Below, in pieces: positions 12,681 through 22,122 of a DNA stretch of 64,000 nucleotides (position 1 is the stretch's first letter; each line of letters begins with the position of its first letter). Both the position numbers and the translations under genes were made by a program. This stretch comes from Heyndrickxia ginsengihumi (lineage in GTDB: Bacteria; Bacillota; Bacilli; Bacillales; Bacillaceae_C): positions 1 to 64,000 of the forward strand of contig NZ_JAAIWK010000002.1 in assembly GCF_011008565.1 (NCBI RefSeq), written 5' to 3'. The notes under the pieces are model-generated. The model had not been told where the DNA came from, ran no database searches, and saw only the letters and a program-made list of their open reading frames with translations.

Positions 12681-15443
12681 TTATTTATTTAATGTTTCCA
12701 CTACAGAAGCACAGCGCGGACATAAAGTCGGATAGTTATGATCGTGCCCTACTTCAGGAGTCACAACCCAACAACGTTCACATGTTTCCCCTTCAGCCTT
12801 TTCAACTACAACTGCAGCATGTTGAAGTTGTAATGCCTGTTCAGGTGCTTGTTCTAACGTACCAGCCACTTCAAAATCTGAGACGATAAACAATTGGGTC
12901 TTGCTTTCAGTAATACTATCTAATAATTGTTTCGTTTCTTCATTAACGTATAATGCTACTTTCGCTGTTAAAGATTTTCCGATAACTTTTTCATTACGAG
13001 CAACTTCTAATGCTTTAAGAACATCATCACGTAAATCTAAAAATGCATTCCATTTCGTTTCTAAAGTATCTGCATTTGGAAGTTCCTTATACTCTGGAAT
13101 ATCTGTAAGCTGAACGCTCTCTTCAGTCACTCCAGGAATATGGCTCCATACTTCATCCGCTGTATGGGAAAGAATAGGTGACAATAATTTTGTTAAAGTA
13201 ACAAGACACTCATAAAGGACTGTTTGCATTGCACGACGTTCAAAATTATTTTCAAGTTCGATGTATAAAACATCTTTCGCAAAATCAAGATAGAACGAAC
13301 TCAAATCAACTGTACAGAAATTATTGACTGCATGGTAAATGGATGAAAATTCATATGCTTCATACGAATCACGAACATGCTTCACTAAGTTGTTTAATTT
13401 AACTAACATAAATTGATCAACTTCGCGTAAATCTTGATATGCGATTTTATGCTGTTCAGGATTAAAATCGTTTAGATTTCCTAATAGGAAACGGAACGTA
13501 TTACGAATTTTTCTGTAGACTTCAGTAACTTGTTTCAAAATATCATTTGAAACACGGACATCTGCTTGGTAATCAACTGACGCTACCCATAAGCGGATAA
13601 TATCTGCACCTAATTGATTTATAACTTTTCCAGGAACAATCGTGTTTCCTAGTGATTTACTCATTTTACGCCCTTCGCCATCTAATGTGAAACCATGGCT
13701 TAGAACTCCTTTATAAGGCGCTTTTCCAGTTACGGCAACAGATGTAATTAATGAAGAGTTAAACCAGCCGCGATATTGGTCTGAACCTTCTAAATATAAA
13801 TCTGCAGGTCTTTGCAGCTCATCTCTGCCATGTAAAACAGCTTGATGAGAAGAACCAGAATCAAACCATACATCCATAATATCTGTTTCCTTCGTAAAAA
13901 TGCCATTAGGGCTTGCAGGATGTGTAAATCCTTCTGGAAGTAAATCTTTCGCTTCTCTTTCAAACCATACGTTTGAACCATGCTCACGGAATAGCTTAGA
14001 AATATGTTGGATCGTTTCTTCCGTAATAATTGGTTCACCATTTTCCGCATAAAATACAGGAATTGGCACTCCCCATGCTCTTTGTCTTGAAATACACCAA
14101 TCGCCACGATCACGGATCATATTAAAGAGCCGTGTTTCTCCCCATGATGGAGTCCATTTAACATCTTTAATTGCTTCTAAAAGCTCTGTTCTAAACATAT
14201 CGATAGAAGCAAACCATTGTGCAGTTGCACGGAAAATAACAGGTTTTTTCGTTCTCCAATCGTGTGGGTATGAGTGGGTAATAAAGCTTAATTTTAATAA
14301 TGCTCCTACCTCTTCTAATTTTTCTGTAATTGGTTTATTTGCTTTATCATAAAATAGTCCTTCAAATCCAGGTGCTTCCGCTGTTAAAACACCTTTATCA
14401 TCAACTGGACATAATACATCTAAACCATATTTTTTCCCGACAATAAAGTCATCTTCCCCGTGTCCTGGTGCAGTATGGACACAACCTGTACCAGAATCAG
14501 TTGTAACATGAGTTCCTAGCATAACTAAAGAATCGCGATCATAAAACGGATGTTTTGCAATAACATACTCTAATTCTTTACCGCTAACTGTTTTAACTTT
14601 TTCAGTTGTCTCCCATTCTAATACTTTACTTACTTCTTCTAATAATGCTTCGGCCACAACATATTTTTGGCCATTTGCTTTTACAACAACATATTGTAAA
14701 TCCGGATGAACGCTAATTCCAAGGTTTGCCGGCATCGTCCATGGAGTTGTTGTCCAAATGATAATTTTTGTTTTACTATCTAATACACCTTTTCCATCTT
14801 TTACATCAAATGCTACATAAATAGAAGGTGATTTTTTATCTTTATATTCAATTTCAGCTTCAGCAAGAGCAGATTCACTAGATGGAGACCAATAAACAGG
14901 TTTTAACCCTTTGTAAATGTAACCCTTCTTCGCCATTTCACCAAATACTTTAATTTGCTCAGCCTCATATTCAGGTTTCAATGTTAAATAAGGATTTTCC
15001 CAATCAGCACGAACACCTAAACGTTTAAATTCTTTTCGCTGGCGATCAACTTGCTCGTAAGCATACTCAGCACATAGTTTTCTAAATTCGGCAATTGACA
15101 TTTCTTTTCTTTTAACGCCTTTATTTGTCAATGCTTGCTCAATAGGGAGACCATGTGTATCCCAACCAGGTACATATGGCGCATGATAGCCTGTCATTGA
15201 TTTATAGCGATTAATAAAATCTTTTAATGTTTTATTTAAAGCGTGCCCCATATGAAGATCACCATTTGCGTATGGAGGTCCGTCATGTAAAACGAAAAGT
15301 GGTCTACCTTCTGTTCTTTTTTGCACTTTTTCATAAATATTCATATCTTCCCATTTTGCTTGAATTTCTGGTTCTCTTTTTGGAAGATTTCCACGCATCG
15401 GGAAGTCTGTTTTTGGCATTAATAGTGTTTCTTTGTAATCCAT
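12681..15443 (-). CDS. ileS: Isoleucyl-tRNA synthetase
   Basis: IleS charges tRNA-Ile and edits misactivated valine. The 920-residue class I synthetase has the HIGH-type motif in [16 protein letters not shown] (about 57-72), the KMSKS motif in [10 protein letters not shown], a CP1 editing domain with [10 protein letters not shown], and a C-terminal zinc-binding set of cysteines, CERCW and CPRCA. The ATG at 15443 follows AGGAGG. A tRNA-sensing T-box leader lies upstream, so expression rises on isoleucine starvation. Confidence 0.97.
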   Translation of the reverse strand: MDYKETLLMPKTDFPMRGNLPKREPEIQAKWEDMNIYEKVQKRTEGRPLFVLHDGPPYANGDLHMGHALNKTLKDFINRYKSMTGYHAPYVPGWDTHGLPIEQALTNKGVKRKEMSIAEFRKLCAEYAYEQVDRQRKEFKRLGVRADWENPYLTLKPEYEAEQIKVFGEMAKKGYIYKGLKPVYWSPSSESALAEAEIEYKDKKSPSIYVAFDVKDGKGVLDSKTKIIIWTTTPWTMPANLGISVHPDLQYVVVKANGQKYVVAEALLEEVSKVLEWETTEKVKTVSGKELEYVIAKHPFYDRDSLVMLGTHVTTDSGTGCVHTAPGHGEDDFIVGKKYGLDVLCPVDDKGVLTAEAPGFEGLFYDKANKPITEKLEEVGALLKLSFITHSYPHDWRTKKPVIFRATAQWFASIDMFRTELLEAIKDVKWTPSWGETRLFNMIRDRGDWCISRQRAWGVPIPVFYAENGEPIITEETIQHISKLFREHGSNVWFEREAKDLLPEGFTHPASPNGIFTKETDIMDVWFDSGSSHQAVLHGRDELQRPADLYLEGSDQYRGWFNSSLITSVAVTGKAPYKGVLSHGFTLDGEGRKMSKSLGNTIVPGKVINQLGADIIRLWVASVDYQADVRVSNDILKQVTEVYRKIRNTFRFLLGNLNDFNPEQHKIAYQDLREVDQFMLVKLNNLVKHVRDSYEAYEFSSIYHAVNNFCTVDLSSFYLDFAKDVLYIELENNFERRAMQTVLYECLVTLTKLLSPILSHTADEVWSHIPGVTEESVQLTDIPEYKELPNADTLETKWNAFLDLRDDVLKALEVARNEKVIGKSLTAKVALYVNEETKQLLDSITESKTQLFIVSDFEVAGTLEQAPEQALQLQHAAVVVEKAEGETCERCWVVTPEVGHDHNYPTLCPRCASVVETLNK

Positions 15444-15507
15444 ATTGATCCTCCTGAAATCACGAATATAATTTTGAATTTTCTACCTTCATTCTTGCCA
15501 ATATATA

Positions 15508-15780
15508 ATAAAAAAAACCTCTTCATCCCTGAAGAAGGGACGAGAGGTTCTCCCGCGGTACCACCCTAATAGACATACATCATTATGTCCGCTTAACATT
15601 CGTATCGTGAATAACCCGCTTTTATTTACTAACCATACGGCGTTCAAAGCAAGAACTCAAGGGGGATATTCAAGTTATGGTCTTTACCAAGCTTCCACTA
15701 TCCTTGGCTCGCTGAAAAAGAGTATTCATAACTTTACTGCCCTATCATCGTTTTTACGTATGAAATTGATCGTTTTAATG
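15508..15780 (-). promoter_or_regulatory. T-box riboswitch, ileS leader (isoleucine)
   Basis: The minus strand carries the T-box sequence AGGGTGGTACCGCGG (15554-15568) next to a terminator stem AACCTCT...AGAGGTT (15517-15549) followed by a U-run. Upstream are the AGCGAGCC and AGTGGAAGCTTGG features of stem I, and GAATATCCCCC (about 15661-15671) offers an ATC specifier codon for isoleucine. Uncharged tRNA-Ile would favour the antiterminator and allow ileS transcription. Confidence 0.93.
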
Positions 15781-15786
15781 TATTCC

Positions 15787-15816
15787 ATTATATGTGAATT
15801 TTTTTGTGTTCGTCAA
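15787..15816 (-). promoter_or_regulatory. Sigma-A promoter of ileS T-box transcript
   Basis: The minus strand shows TTGACG (15811-15816), an 18-base spacer, and a perfect TATAAT (15787-15792). The start near 15780 begins the T-box leader. It lies immediately after the divIVA stop. Confidence 0.8.
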
Positions 15817-15818
15817 TA

Positions 15819-16331
15819 TTAATTTACTTCTTCTTCTAAATTTAAGTTTAAATCAGTAGCATCAACTTCAAATTCCATCAGCCGATCCCAGTCATCACTG
15901 TTTAAAAGATCTAATTGAGCTTCAACAAGCATTTTAAATCTTGTTCTAAATACTTTTGACTGTTTCTTTAGTTCTTCGATTTCTAAAGCGATTTTACGTG
16001 CTTTCGAAAGCGCCTCATTTACAATGCGATCCGCATTTTTCTCTGCTTCACGAATAATAAGCTTTGCTTCTTTCTGTGCATTTCCTTTGACTTCTTCAGC
16101 TGCTTCTTGTGCTACAACAATAGATTTATTTAATGTTTCTTCAATTGAATTAAAATGACCTAATCGCTCCGTTAATGTTGCAACTTGTTCTTCCAAACCT
16201 TTTTTTTCACGGATAATCATTTCATAATCTTTTATTAATTGATTAAGAAACTCGTTAACTTCATCCTCATCATATCCACGAAAACCTTTGCTAAATTCCT
16301 TGTTATGTATATCTAATGGCGTTAAAGGCAT
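15819..16331 (-). CDS. divIVA: Cell-division/polarity protein DivIVA
   Basis: DivIVA binds curved membrane at septa and poles, recruits MinJ, and positions the oriC region in sporulation. The 170-residue protein starts with the lipid-binding MPLTPLDIHNKEF segment and the conserved FSKGFRGYDEDEVNEFL motif, and continues as two coiled-coil stretches up to about residue 135. The ATG at 16331 follows GGAGGTG. It is the last gene of the ylm block before ileS, as in B. subtilis. Confidence 0.96.
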   Translation of the reverse strand: MPLTPLDIHNKEFSKGFRGYDEDEVNEFLNQLIKDYEMIIREKKGLEEQVATLTERLGHFNSIEETLNKSIVVAQEAAEEVKGNAQKEAKLIIREAEKNADRIVNEALSKARKIALEIEELKKQSKVFRTRFKMLVEAQLDLLNSDDWDRLMEFEVDATDLNLNLEEEVN

Positions 16332-16442
16332 GCAGCCACCTCCAAAATTTTTTTGCCGTATTTTGTATGTTTATTTATACTATACCATTTTATTATAACG
16401 AATTTCGACGATTTTTTAAGAAATTCCTGCTAATAAATCAAA

Positions 16443-17219
16443 TTATTTTAAAATTCCTGTCGTAATTCTCCATTTTTCTTTTTTTGTTTTCCCTTCTAAT
16501 GACATCAGTTTACTTCTCCCATAGCCCCTAACTGAAAAATAATCTCCTTCTTGACATTGGAAAGAAGGATCCTCAATCACTTTCCAATTTACTTTTACAT
16601 ATCCACGGTTGATCAGCATTTGTGTTTTCTGCCTAGAAATTGAGTAGATTGCAGAAAGAATAGCATCCAAACGCAGTGAACTGACTGTCGTTATAGCCTC
16701 TTTCCATTCTTCTCGTGTAGAAATAACGTCATTCATATCTTTTTCGATTAGCTGGATTGTTGTCTTGCCAATTTGTTTAAATTCTAATTTTACATATTCC
16801 GACATTTCATTTGTAATAAAAAATTGTATTCGCTCGTCATGAATTAAAATATCCCCATATTTTTCACGTTTAACTCCCAGAGACATTAATGATCCTAGCA
16901 CATGGTTATGTGCGATCGTAACAAATTTAGACGGATACTGAATTTCAAATAGAGTAAGATGAAAATCATCATCATTAGGCTGGAAGTAATCAGGATATAG
17001 CAACATTCTTTTTCTCTCAGCATCAAGATATCCTCCAAATGATGCTAGCCGAATGTCAGAATTTGTACCGATTATCGTTTCTACAATCTGCTGCATGCGT
17101 GGATCAAGGAAATCTGTTAATTTTGGTGCATATGTATCTTCTACAAATTGTTTCCAACTAAGCACCTGATCGATAAACTCTTTTTCATCAGGGCGAAAAT
17201 GTTGATAGATCGTATCCAT
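16443..17219 (-). CDS. ylmH: YlmH, S4-domain ribosome-associated RNA-binding protein
   Basis: The 258-residue protein ends in an S4 RNA-binding domain (about residues 180-250, with LRLDAILSAIYSISRQKTQMLI). B. subtilis YlmH has been linked to ribosome-associated quality control; that function is carried over by homology, not seen here. The ATG at 17219 follows AAGGAG. It lies between ylmG and divIVA, but a 226-base repeat separates it from ylmG. Confidence 0.9.
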   Translation of the reverse strand: MDTIYQHFRPDEKEFIDQVLSWKQFVEDTYAPKLTDFLDPRMQQIVETIIGTNSDIRLASFGGYLDAERKRMLLYPDYFQPNDDDFHLTLFEIQYPSKFVTIAHNHVLGSLMSLGVKREKYGDILIHDERIQFFITNEMSEYVKLEFKQIGKTTIQLIEKDMNDVISTREEWKEAITTVSSLRLDAILSAIYSISRQKTQMLINRGYVKVNWKVIEDPSFQCQEGDYFSVRGYGRSKLMSLEGKTKKEKWRITTGILK

Positions 17220-17251
17220 ATGAGCTCCTTTTTACAACTAAAATTGAAGAA

Positions 17252-17477
17252 GCTGGGACAAAAAAGTATATTAACGAAAGAAAACCCGAAATATTGCGCT
17301 TCAACCCCGCTCCAGAAATATACTTCGCTTTCCACAGGCGGCTGGTGAGCCTCCTCGTGCTCATGCACTGCGGGGTCTCACCGATGCCTATTCTCCCGCA
17401 GGAGTCTGCGTCAATTTCCAGAGCTGAACTGTGCAATGTTCGTCTTTAGCTAACCACTTTTGAACTTTGTCCCAGCC
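17252..17477. repeat. Intergenic repeat family A, full copy with inverted ends
   Basis: The element is bounded by GCTGGGACAAA (17252) and TTTGTCCCAGC (17467-17477), an 11-base terminal inverted repeat. The inside matches the copies at 91-209 and 48468-48646 over AAGTATATTAACGAAAGAAA, TGCGCT(C/T)CAACCCCGCTCC, CTTCGCTTTCC and GTGCAATGTTCGTCTTTAGCTAAC. It is richer in G+C than its surroundings and occupies the ylmG-ylmH gap inside an otherwise compact operon. Its ends could fold into a hairpin in the ylm transcript. Confidence 0.8.
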
Positions 17478-17511
17478 TCTTTTACAACGTGATTCAATTT
17501 TTTGTTGATGA

Positions 17512-17772
17512 TTACATAAACCAAGAGAATAGAGTTTTAAGTCCGTAACTTGCCAATTCTAAAACAATTAATGCAACGATTGGAGAAATATCAATCATTC
17601 CAAGCGGGGGAATGATACGACGAAATTGCTCTAAATATGGCTCCGCTAGTCTTGCTAAAAATTGACCGACCGCAGAATCTCTAATATTAAACCAAGAAAG
17701 AAACACATAAATAATTATCACATAGGAGTATAATTGAATTAAAGTTAACAATAGATGTAAGATCATACCCAT
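17512..17772 (-). CDS. ylmG: YlmG, YggT-family membrane protein
   Basis: The 86-residue protein has two hydrophobic membrane segments (about 3-25 and 62-83) around the conserved loop FRRIIPPLGMIDISPIVA, which defines the YggT family. Its role is unknown; relatives next to sepF and divIVA suggest a link to division or membrane assembly. It begins 4 bases after the sepF stop, behind a GAGGTGG site. Confidence 0.9.
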   Translation of the reverse strand: MGMILHLLLTLIQLYSYVIIIYVFLSWFNIRDSAVGQFLARLAEPYLEQFRRIIPPLGMIDISPIVALIVLELASYGLKTLFSWFM

Positions 17773-17776
17773 CTAC

Positions 17777-18232
17777 TTAAGACCACCTCGAATCATTAAG
17801 ATCTTGTTCCTGTATGTAATCAGAAATTTTCCCAGATACTTCAACATTGTCAGGTGTACATAGAAAAATATTACTGCCTACTCTTTGAATATCGCCAGCT
17901 ATTGCGTAAACCGTCCCGCTTAGAAAATCTACGATTCGTTTTGCTTGATCATGGGAAATACTTTGTAAATTCACAACGACTGCTCGTCTATTTTTTAAAT
18001 GATCGGCAATTTCTTGGGCATCAGCATATACTCTTGGTTCAACAAGGATCATTTTTGCTGATTTTTGTACACTTTGTAAACTTACAACATTTTGTTTTGT
18101 AGGTTTTGCTTGTTTCGTTTGCTGCGGCTCATATTCTTGCTGTTCGTATTCCTTATCCATCATCTCTTCTTCCACTTCTTCATATTCATCATCTAGTAAA
18201 AAAAACGATTTAAATTTTGTTTTCAAACCCAT
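17777..18232 (-). CDS. sepF: Cell division protein SepF
   Basis: SepF tethers and bundles FtsZ at the membrane. The N-terminal amphipathic segment [11 protein letters not shown] suits membrane binding, followed by an acidic and Q-rich linker and the C-terminal SepF core (about 60-145, with [18 protein letters not shown] and VVVNLQ). I choose the ATG at 18232 because GGAGG lies 8 bases upstream; the alternative GTG at 18241 overlaps that site. It gives 151 residues. Confidence 0.95.
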   Translation of the reverse strand: MGLKTKFKSFFLLDDEYEEVEEEMMDKEYEQQEYEPQQTKQAKPTKQNVVSLQSVQKSAKMILVEPRVYADAQEIADHLKNRRAVVVNLQSISHDQAKRIVDFLSGTVYAIAGDIQRVGSNIFLCTPDNVEVSGKISDYIQEQDLNDSRWS

Positions 18233-18254
18233 TTTTAACACCTCCGCCTATATT

Positions 18255-18926
18255 TTATGAACCGACAAGTGCTGTACCAATTCGTACAAATGTCGAACCT
18301 TCTTCAATAGCAATCGTAAAATCATTTGACATCCCCATCGATAATTCATGACAAGGTGCATATGTCAATTGCATTGCTTCTATTTCCTCTTGTAATCTCT
18401 TTAATTCTCGAAATGTCCGACGAATGATTTCTTTATCTTCTGTCAGCGGTGCCATCGTCATTAATCCTACAATTTCTATATGTGAAAATGTTTTTAGGTC
18501 TTCAATAAATTGCTTAACTTTTTCAGGCTCCATGCCGTGTTTTGACTGCTCCCCAGAAACATTTACTTGAACAAAACATTTCATACGCTGCTCTGCTCTT
18601 TTTTCAATTTCTTCTGCAAGACTCATCCTGTCAAGAGAATGAATATAACTCACTTTATCAATAATATTTTTTACTTTTTTAGATTGTAGCGTTCCGATAA
18701 AATGCCATACTGGCTTATTACCTAGTTTCTCGTATTTGGCTAGTAAACCGTCATCACGATTTTCTCCTAAGTGAATAATACCTGCATCAAGCGCTTCTGC
18801 TGCCCGTTCTGTCGTAACATACTTCGTTACTGCAATAATTTTTATTTCTTTCGGATCTCTATTTGCCCGTAAACAAGCACTCTCTATTTGTTCATGAATG
18901 AACGCAAGATTTTCTGCAACTTTCAT
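18255..18926 (-). CDS. ylmE: YlmE/YggS, PLP homeostasis protein
   Basis: This belongs to the PLPBP (YggS) family, alanine-racemase-fold proteins that bind pyridoxal phosphate and balance vitamin B6 and amino-acid pools. The PLP lysine is in IIAVTKYV (about residue 36), and HFIGTLQSKK and SMGMSNDF are family motifs. The ATG at 18926 overlaps the ylmD stop by 4 bases and follows AAGGAG, so the longer reading to 19028 is rejected. About 223 residues, normal length. Confidence 0.94.
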   Translation of the reverse strand: MKVAENLAFIHEQIESACLRANRDPKEIKIIAVTKYVTTERAAEALDAGIIHLGENRDDGLLAKYEKLGNKPVWHFIGTLQSKKVKNIIDKVSYIHSLDRMSLAEEIEKRAEQRMKCFVQVNVSGEQSKHGMEPEKVKQFIEDLKTFSHIEIVGLMTMAPLTEDKEIIRRTFRELKRLQEEIEAMQLTYAPCHELSMGMSNDFTIAIEEGSTFVRIGTALVGS

Positions 18927-19747
18927 TTTGTATTTTCTCCTTTCATGCCAATAAAGCCAAGCATTCGTCCAGTTTTGCCCATATCGCGACGATGGGAGAA
19001 GAATTCCTGTTCTTGACAGCTCGTACATAAAGTTGTTACTTGGATATGTTCTCTTCGCAAACCTGATTTCATTAGAATAATTTTATTTAATTCTCTTAAA
19101 TCTAGATCATATTGTCCAGTAGTTTTTTCTATATATGGTAAATTTTCCTGCATCCATGGTTTCATCGCATCAATGACACGATCATCCACTGTGTAGCAGT
19201 TTTTACAAATTGAAGGGCCAATTACAGCATAAATCTCATCTGTAGATATACCGTCTTTTACCCATTTATCTATCATTTTATATCCTATTCCTTTTGCAGT
19301 CCCTTTCCAGCCAGCATGTGCAATTCCTACACGATTATAGCGGGGAGCTATAAAATAAAGCGGAACACAGTCGGCAAAAGCAAGTGTTAACAAAATATTT
19401 TGATCATCAGAATACAAGCCATCCGTATGAGCAAAACTTGTCTCATACTCAAGTGCCCCTTTTCCTTTATCTTGTTCTACTATTTTTTGAATAACATCTT
19501 CATGGGTTTGTTCTGCTCCAACCCACGTATTTATTGGAAAATCAAGCTGAGCGGCTAATATTTTTCGATTGTCTTGAACATGCTCAAGTTTATCATGAAC
19601 ATGAAAGGCTAAATTGAGACTCCCATTAAAAGATTGGCTGACACCGCCGTGTTTCGTAGTAAAGCCAGAAACTATTTGATATTGACTGTCTAATTTCCAA
19701 TCAATGAAATAACAATAATCATTTACCTTTTTAAACGGTTCGAACAT
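18923..19747 (-). CDS. ylmD: YlmD/PgeF, peptidoglycan editing factor (laccase-domain family)
   Basis: The 274-residue protein has the multicopper-oxidase-like YfiH/DUF152 fold motifs FADCVPLYF, GIAHAGWKGTAKGI and GPSICKNCYTVD, with the Cys and His residues that bind zinc or copper. Relatives act as peptidoglycan editing factors or as purine nucleoside enzymes (FAMIN family); the actual substrate here is not shown. Its ATG follows AAGGAG, and it is coupled to ylmE by a 4-base overlap. Confidence 0.92.
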   Translation of the reverse strand: MFEPFKKVNDYCYFIDWKLDSQYQIVSGFTTKHGGVSQSFNGSLNLAFHVHDKLEHVQDNRKILAAQLDFPINTWVGAEQTHEDVIQKIVEQDKGKGALEYETSFAHTDGLYSDDQNILLTLAFADCVPLYFIAPRYNRVGIAHAGWKGTAKGIGYKMIDKWVKDGISTDEIYAVIGPSICKNCYTVDDRVIDAMKPWMQENLPYIEKTTGQYDLDLRELNKIILMKSGLRREHIQVTTLCTSCQEQEFFSHRRDMGKTGRMLGFIGMKGENTK

Positions 19748-19993
19748 AGTGACCGCTCCTTATAATAAAGCCTTTTTGTATCATTATAACAGTTTTTTTT
19801 TAGTATGCAGACTATTTCTCAAGAAAAACCGTTATTCCTACAAAAGTTGGATATTTCTAGCCTAATCTTTATTTACATAATCGCGATATAGATGAATATT
19901 CAGAGCAAATAAAATGAAGAAACTATCATTATATGAAGTATTTAATCTTGTTATTCTTGTTGAAATCTATTTGTAATATATTTAATATCCAGT

Positions 19994-20031
19994 TGTTACG
20001 AATTTGTTATATAAAACTGGTAATCTATAAT
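19994..20031 (+). promoter_or_regulatory. WalR box and promoter of the LysM-3D gene
   Basis: TGTTAC-GAATT-TGTTAT (19994-20010) is a perfect match to the WalR consensus TGTWAH-N5-TGTWAH. A perfect -10 TATAAT follows at 20026-20031; the -35 position (20003-20008, TTTGTT) is poor and is covered by the second WalR half-site. That geometry is expected for activation by the essential WalRK cell-wall system, which is known to control yocH in B. subtilis. Confidence 0.8.
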
Positions 20032-20063
20032 CAACAATTTCAAATATAAGTGGGGTTAATATA

Positions 20064-20612
20064 TTGAAAAAATTAAGTATGTCGATCCTTACAGTTTTTA
20101 TTTTATTTTTCGGAATTAGTCATGCAACGTTTGCTGCCACGAAAACTTATAAAGTAAAAGCCGGTGACACATTATCTAAAATTGCTAAGAAAAATCACGT
20201 TACAGTGTCGCAAATAAAAAAATGGAATCATCTTAAATCAGATTTCATTAAAGTAAATCAAAAATTAACATTACAAACTAGCTCAAGTAAAAGTGGTAAA
20301 GTATCGTCTAGTTCGAACTCTTATCGTGTAATATCTGTTAAAGCTACTGCGTATACAGCAAGCTGCGGTGGTTGTAGCGGAATCACTTCAACAGGCATTA
20401 ACTTGAAAAAACATCCGAGCGCAAAAGTCATCTCCGTTGATCCTAAAGTGATTCCTCTTGGTTCTAAAGTTTATGTTCCTGGTTATGGAACAGCGGTAGC
20501 TGGCGATAAAGGCAGCGGTATTAAAGGAAATCATATCGATGTTTTCATCTCTAAAAAAAGCAAAGCAATCGATTGGGGTTCAAAGAAAGTAAAAATTAAA
20601 GTATATCGTTAA
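20064..20612 (+). CDS. Secreted LysM and 3D-domain protein, YocH-like cell wall hydrolase
   Basis: A signal peptide (about 1-25, ending ATFAA) is followed by one LysM domain (YKVKAGDTLSKIAKKN, about 29-72), a serine-rich linker, and a 3D domain (about 95-182) with the three conserved aspartates in SVDPKVIPLG, AGDKGSG and IDVFI. Such proteins cut peptidoglycan outside the cell. The start is a TTG at 20064 behind GTGGGG. It lies alone on the plus strand between ylmC and ylmD, a position not occupied in B. subtilis, so it looks like an insertion or relocation. It is related to YocH but has one LysM instead of two. Confidence 0.85.
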   Translation: MKKLSMSILTVFILFFGISHATFAATKTYKVKAGDTLSKIAKKNHVTVSQIKKWNHLKSDFIKVNQKLTLQTSSSKSGKVSSSSNSYRVISVKATAYTASCGGCSGITSTGINLKKHPSAKVISVDPKVIPLGSKVYVPGYGTAVAGDKGSGIKGNHIDVFISKKSKAIDWGSKKVKIKVYR

Positions 20613-20613
20613 T

Positions 20614-20641
20614 AAAGAATCGGCAAATGCCGATTCTTTTA
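20614..20641 (+). terminator. Terminator of the LysM-3D gene
   Basis: AAAGAATCGGC-AAAT-GCCGATTCTTTT forms an 11-pair stem ending in U residues, directly after the stop codon. The sequence is symmetrical enough to stop transcription on either strand. Confidence 0.9.
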
Positions 20642-20752
20642 TTTTATAGCGATGTTTACCGTATCATTTATAAAGTGATGGTTCTTTCAGTTGTTGTCAT
20701 ATCAAGTGCACAACCCTTTATCTTTGAAAAAGAAAAAACAATCAAACGCTAT

Positions 20753-21031
20753 CTATTTTTTTGGTTCCTGTATTTGCTGTTGAATATAAGAAGATTCTTT
20801 AAAACGCACTAATATGACATCCGTTCCAATTTTAACGATATTACTCCAAGGAACAACAATTTCCTCTTCCTTTCCAAATAAACCAAACACTTTGCCAGAC
20901 CCACCGCCAACGACAATACTTTCAACTTTACCAATATCTAAATTTATATCAATATCTACAACATTCCCTAATTTCCTGCCATCTGAAACACTCACAACAT
21001 CTTTTATTTGAAAATCAGAAATTCGAATCAT
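20753..21031 (-). CDS. ylmC: YlmC/YmxH-family PRC-barrel sporulation protein
   Basis: This 92-residue protein is a single PRC-barrel domain (RISDFQIKDVVSVSDGRKLG ... VPWSNIVKIGTDVILV). It follows sigG as in B. subtilis, where the family is linked to sporulation without a defined reaction. The ATG at 21031 follows GAGGGG. ylmA, which sits between sigG and ylmC in B. subtilis, is missing here. Confidence 0.88.
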   Translation of the reverse strand: MIRISDFQIKDVVSVSDGRKLGNVVDIDINLDIGKVESIVVGGGSGKVFGLFGKEEEIVVPWSNIVKIGTDVILVRFKESSYIQQQIQEPKK

Positions 21032-21168
21032 ATTTTCCCCTCTCTAACCTCATCCATACATCATGGATAAATTTTGATCCTCATTTCAATTTACTTATAC
21101 GATAACAGTGTATGCTTCATTATTTGTTTTTACCATTGAAATTCTGAAAACATCCAGAATGGTGTTAT

Positions 21169-21236
21169 TGAGGTTAGGGGAGAGCCTTCTGCGAGATGAG
21201 CGCGTCGACGGGGAACCCACCGGGGCGAAAACCTCT
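21169..21236. other. G+C-rich patch between sigG and ylmC
   Basis: A stretch much richer in G+C than its AT-rich surroundings, bounded by GAGGTT and AACCTC, holds GCGCGTCGACGG and GGAACCCACCGGGG. It has no open frame of interest. It could be a decayed repeat copy or a structured RNA end; nothing decisive can be seen. Confidence 0.4.
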
Positions 21237-21247
21237 TCCAAGTGTCA

Positions 21248-21300
21248 AAAATAAAGAGACTGTAGTTACTCCCCTTTTTAAGGAGTTGTCTACAGTCTTC
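21248..21300 (-). terminator. Terminator of sigG
   Basis: On the minus strand GACTGTAG pairs with CTACAGTC, with an inner ACTCC/GGAGT pairing, followed by TCTTTATTTTT. It lies just after the sigG stop. Confidence 0.82.
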
Positions 21301-21308
21301 AGACTCAC

Positions 21309-22085
21309 TCATTGAATATTTTTATTCATCTGTTTAATTGCTGCTTTCTCCAATCTTGAAACTTGGGCTTGCGATATTCCAATTTCTTCAGCAACTTCCA
21401 TTTGTGTTTTTCCTTGAAAGAATCTTTTTCTAATAATCATTTTTTCGCGTTCATTCAAGCGTCGTAGTCCTTCTTGAAGAGCGATTTCCTCTATCCATTG
21501 TGTATCTTTATTCTTTTCATCGCTTACTTGATCCATTACATAAATCGGATCTCCACCATCATTATAAATAGGCTCAAATAAAGAAACAGGGTCTTGGATG
21601 GCATCCAGTGCAAAAACAATATCTTCGTGTGGAATATCTAACTCTTTGGCAATTTCATCGGTTGTTGGCTCTTTTGAAGTTGAACCCATTAACTTTTCTC
21701 TTACCTGTAGTGCTTTATAAGCGATGTCTCGTAACGATCTTGAGACTCTGATTGGATTATTATCTCGTAAATATCTTCGGATTTCTCCGATGATCATCGG
21801 TACGGCATAAGTTGAAAAACGTACATTCTGATTCAAATCAAAATTATCAATAGATTTCATTAGTCCGATGCAGCCAACTTGGAAAAGGTCGTCCACATAT
21901 TCTCCACGGTTATTAAAGCGTTGAATGACACTTAATACAAGTCGCAAGTTGCCATTAATTAATTTGTCTCTTGCTGATAAATCTCCGGCATGCATTTGTT
22001 TTAAAAGTTCTCTCATCTCCTCGTTTTTTAAAACAGGGAGTTTGGATGTATCAACACCACATATTTCCACTTTATTACGCTTCAA
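21309..22085 (-). CDS. sigG: Late forespore sigma factor SigG
   Basis: SigG directs late forespore transcription. The sequence is close to B. subtilis SigG over its length: an N-terminal KVEICGVDTSKLPVLKNEEM segment, region 2 (FQVGCIGLMKSIDNFDL, STYAVPMIIGEIRRYL), region 3, and region 4 helix-turn-helix (TQMEVAEEIGISQAQVSRLEK). The start is most likely the TTG at 22085 with GGAGGG seven bases upstream, giving 258 residues; the TTG at 22100 overlaps that site. A sigma-F/sigma-G promoter lies just upstream. Confidence 0.96.
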   Translation of the reverse strand: MKRNKVEICGVDTSKLPVLKNEEMRELLKQMHAGDLSARDKLINGNLRLVLSVIQRFNNRGEYVDDLFQVGCIGLMKSIDNFDLNQNVRFSTYAVPMIIGEIRRYLRDNNPIRVSRSLRDIAYKALQVREKLMGSTSKEPTTDEIAKELDIPHEDIVFALDAIQDPVSLFEPIYNDGGDPIYVMDQVSDEKNKDTQWIEEIALQEGLRRLNEREKMIIRKRFFQGKTQMEVAEEIGISQAQVSRLEKAAIKQMNKNIQ

Positions 22086-22122
22086 ATCTTTTCCCTCCAA
22101 TCAGGAGCTGCTGTACAAAAAA

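Noticed and set aside
17141-17436. Several 66-82 residue frames around the repeat copy
   Set aside because: They depend on the repeat sequence and overlap ylmH; no start signal.
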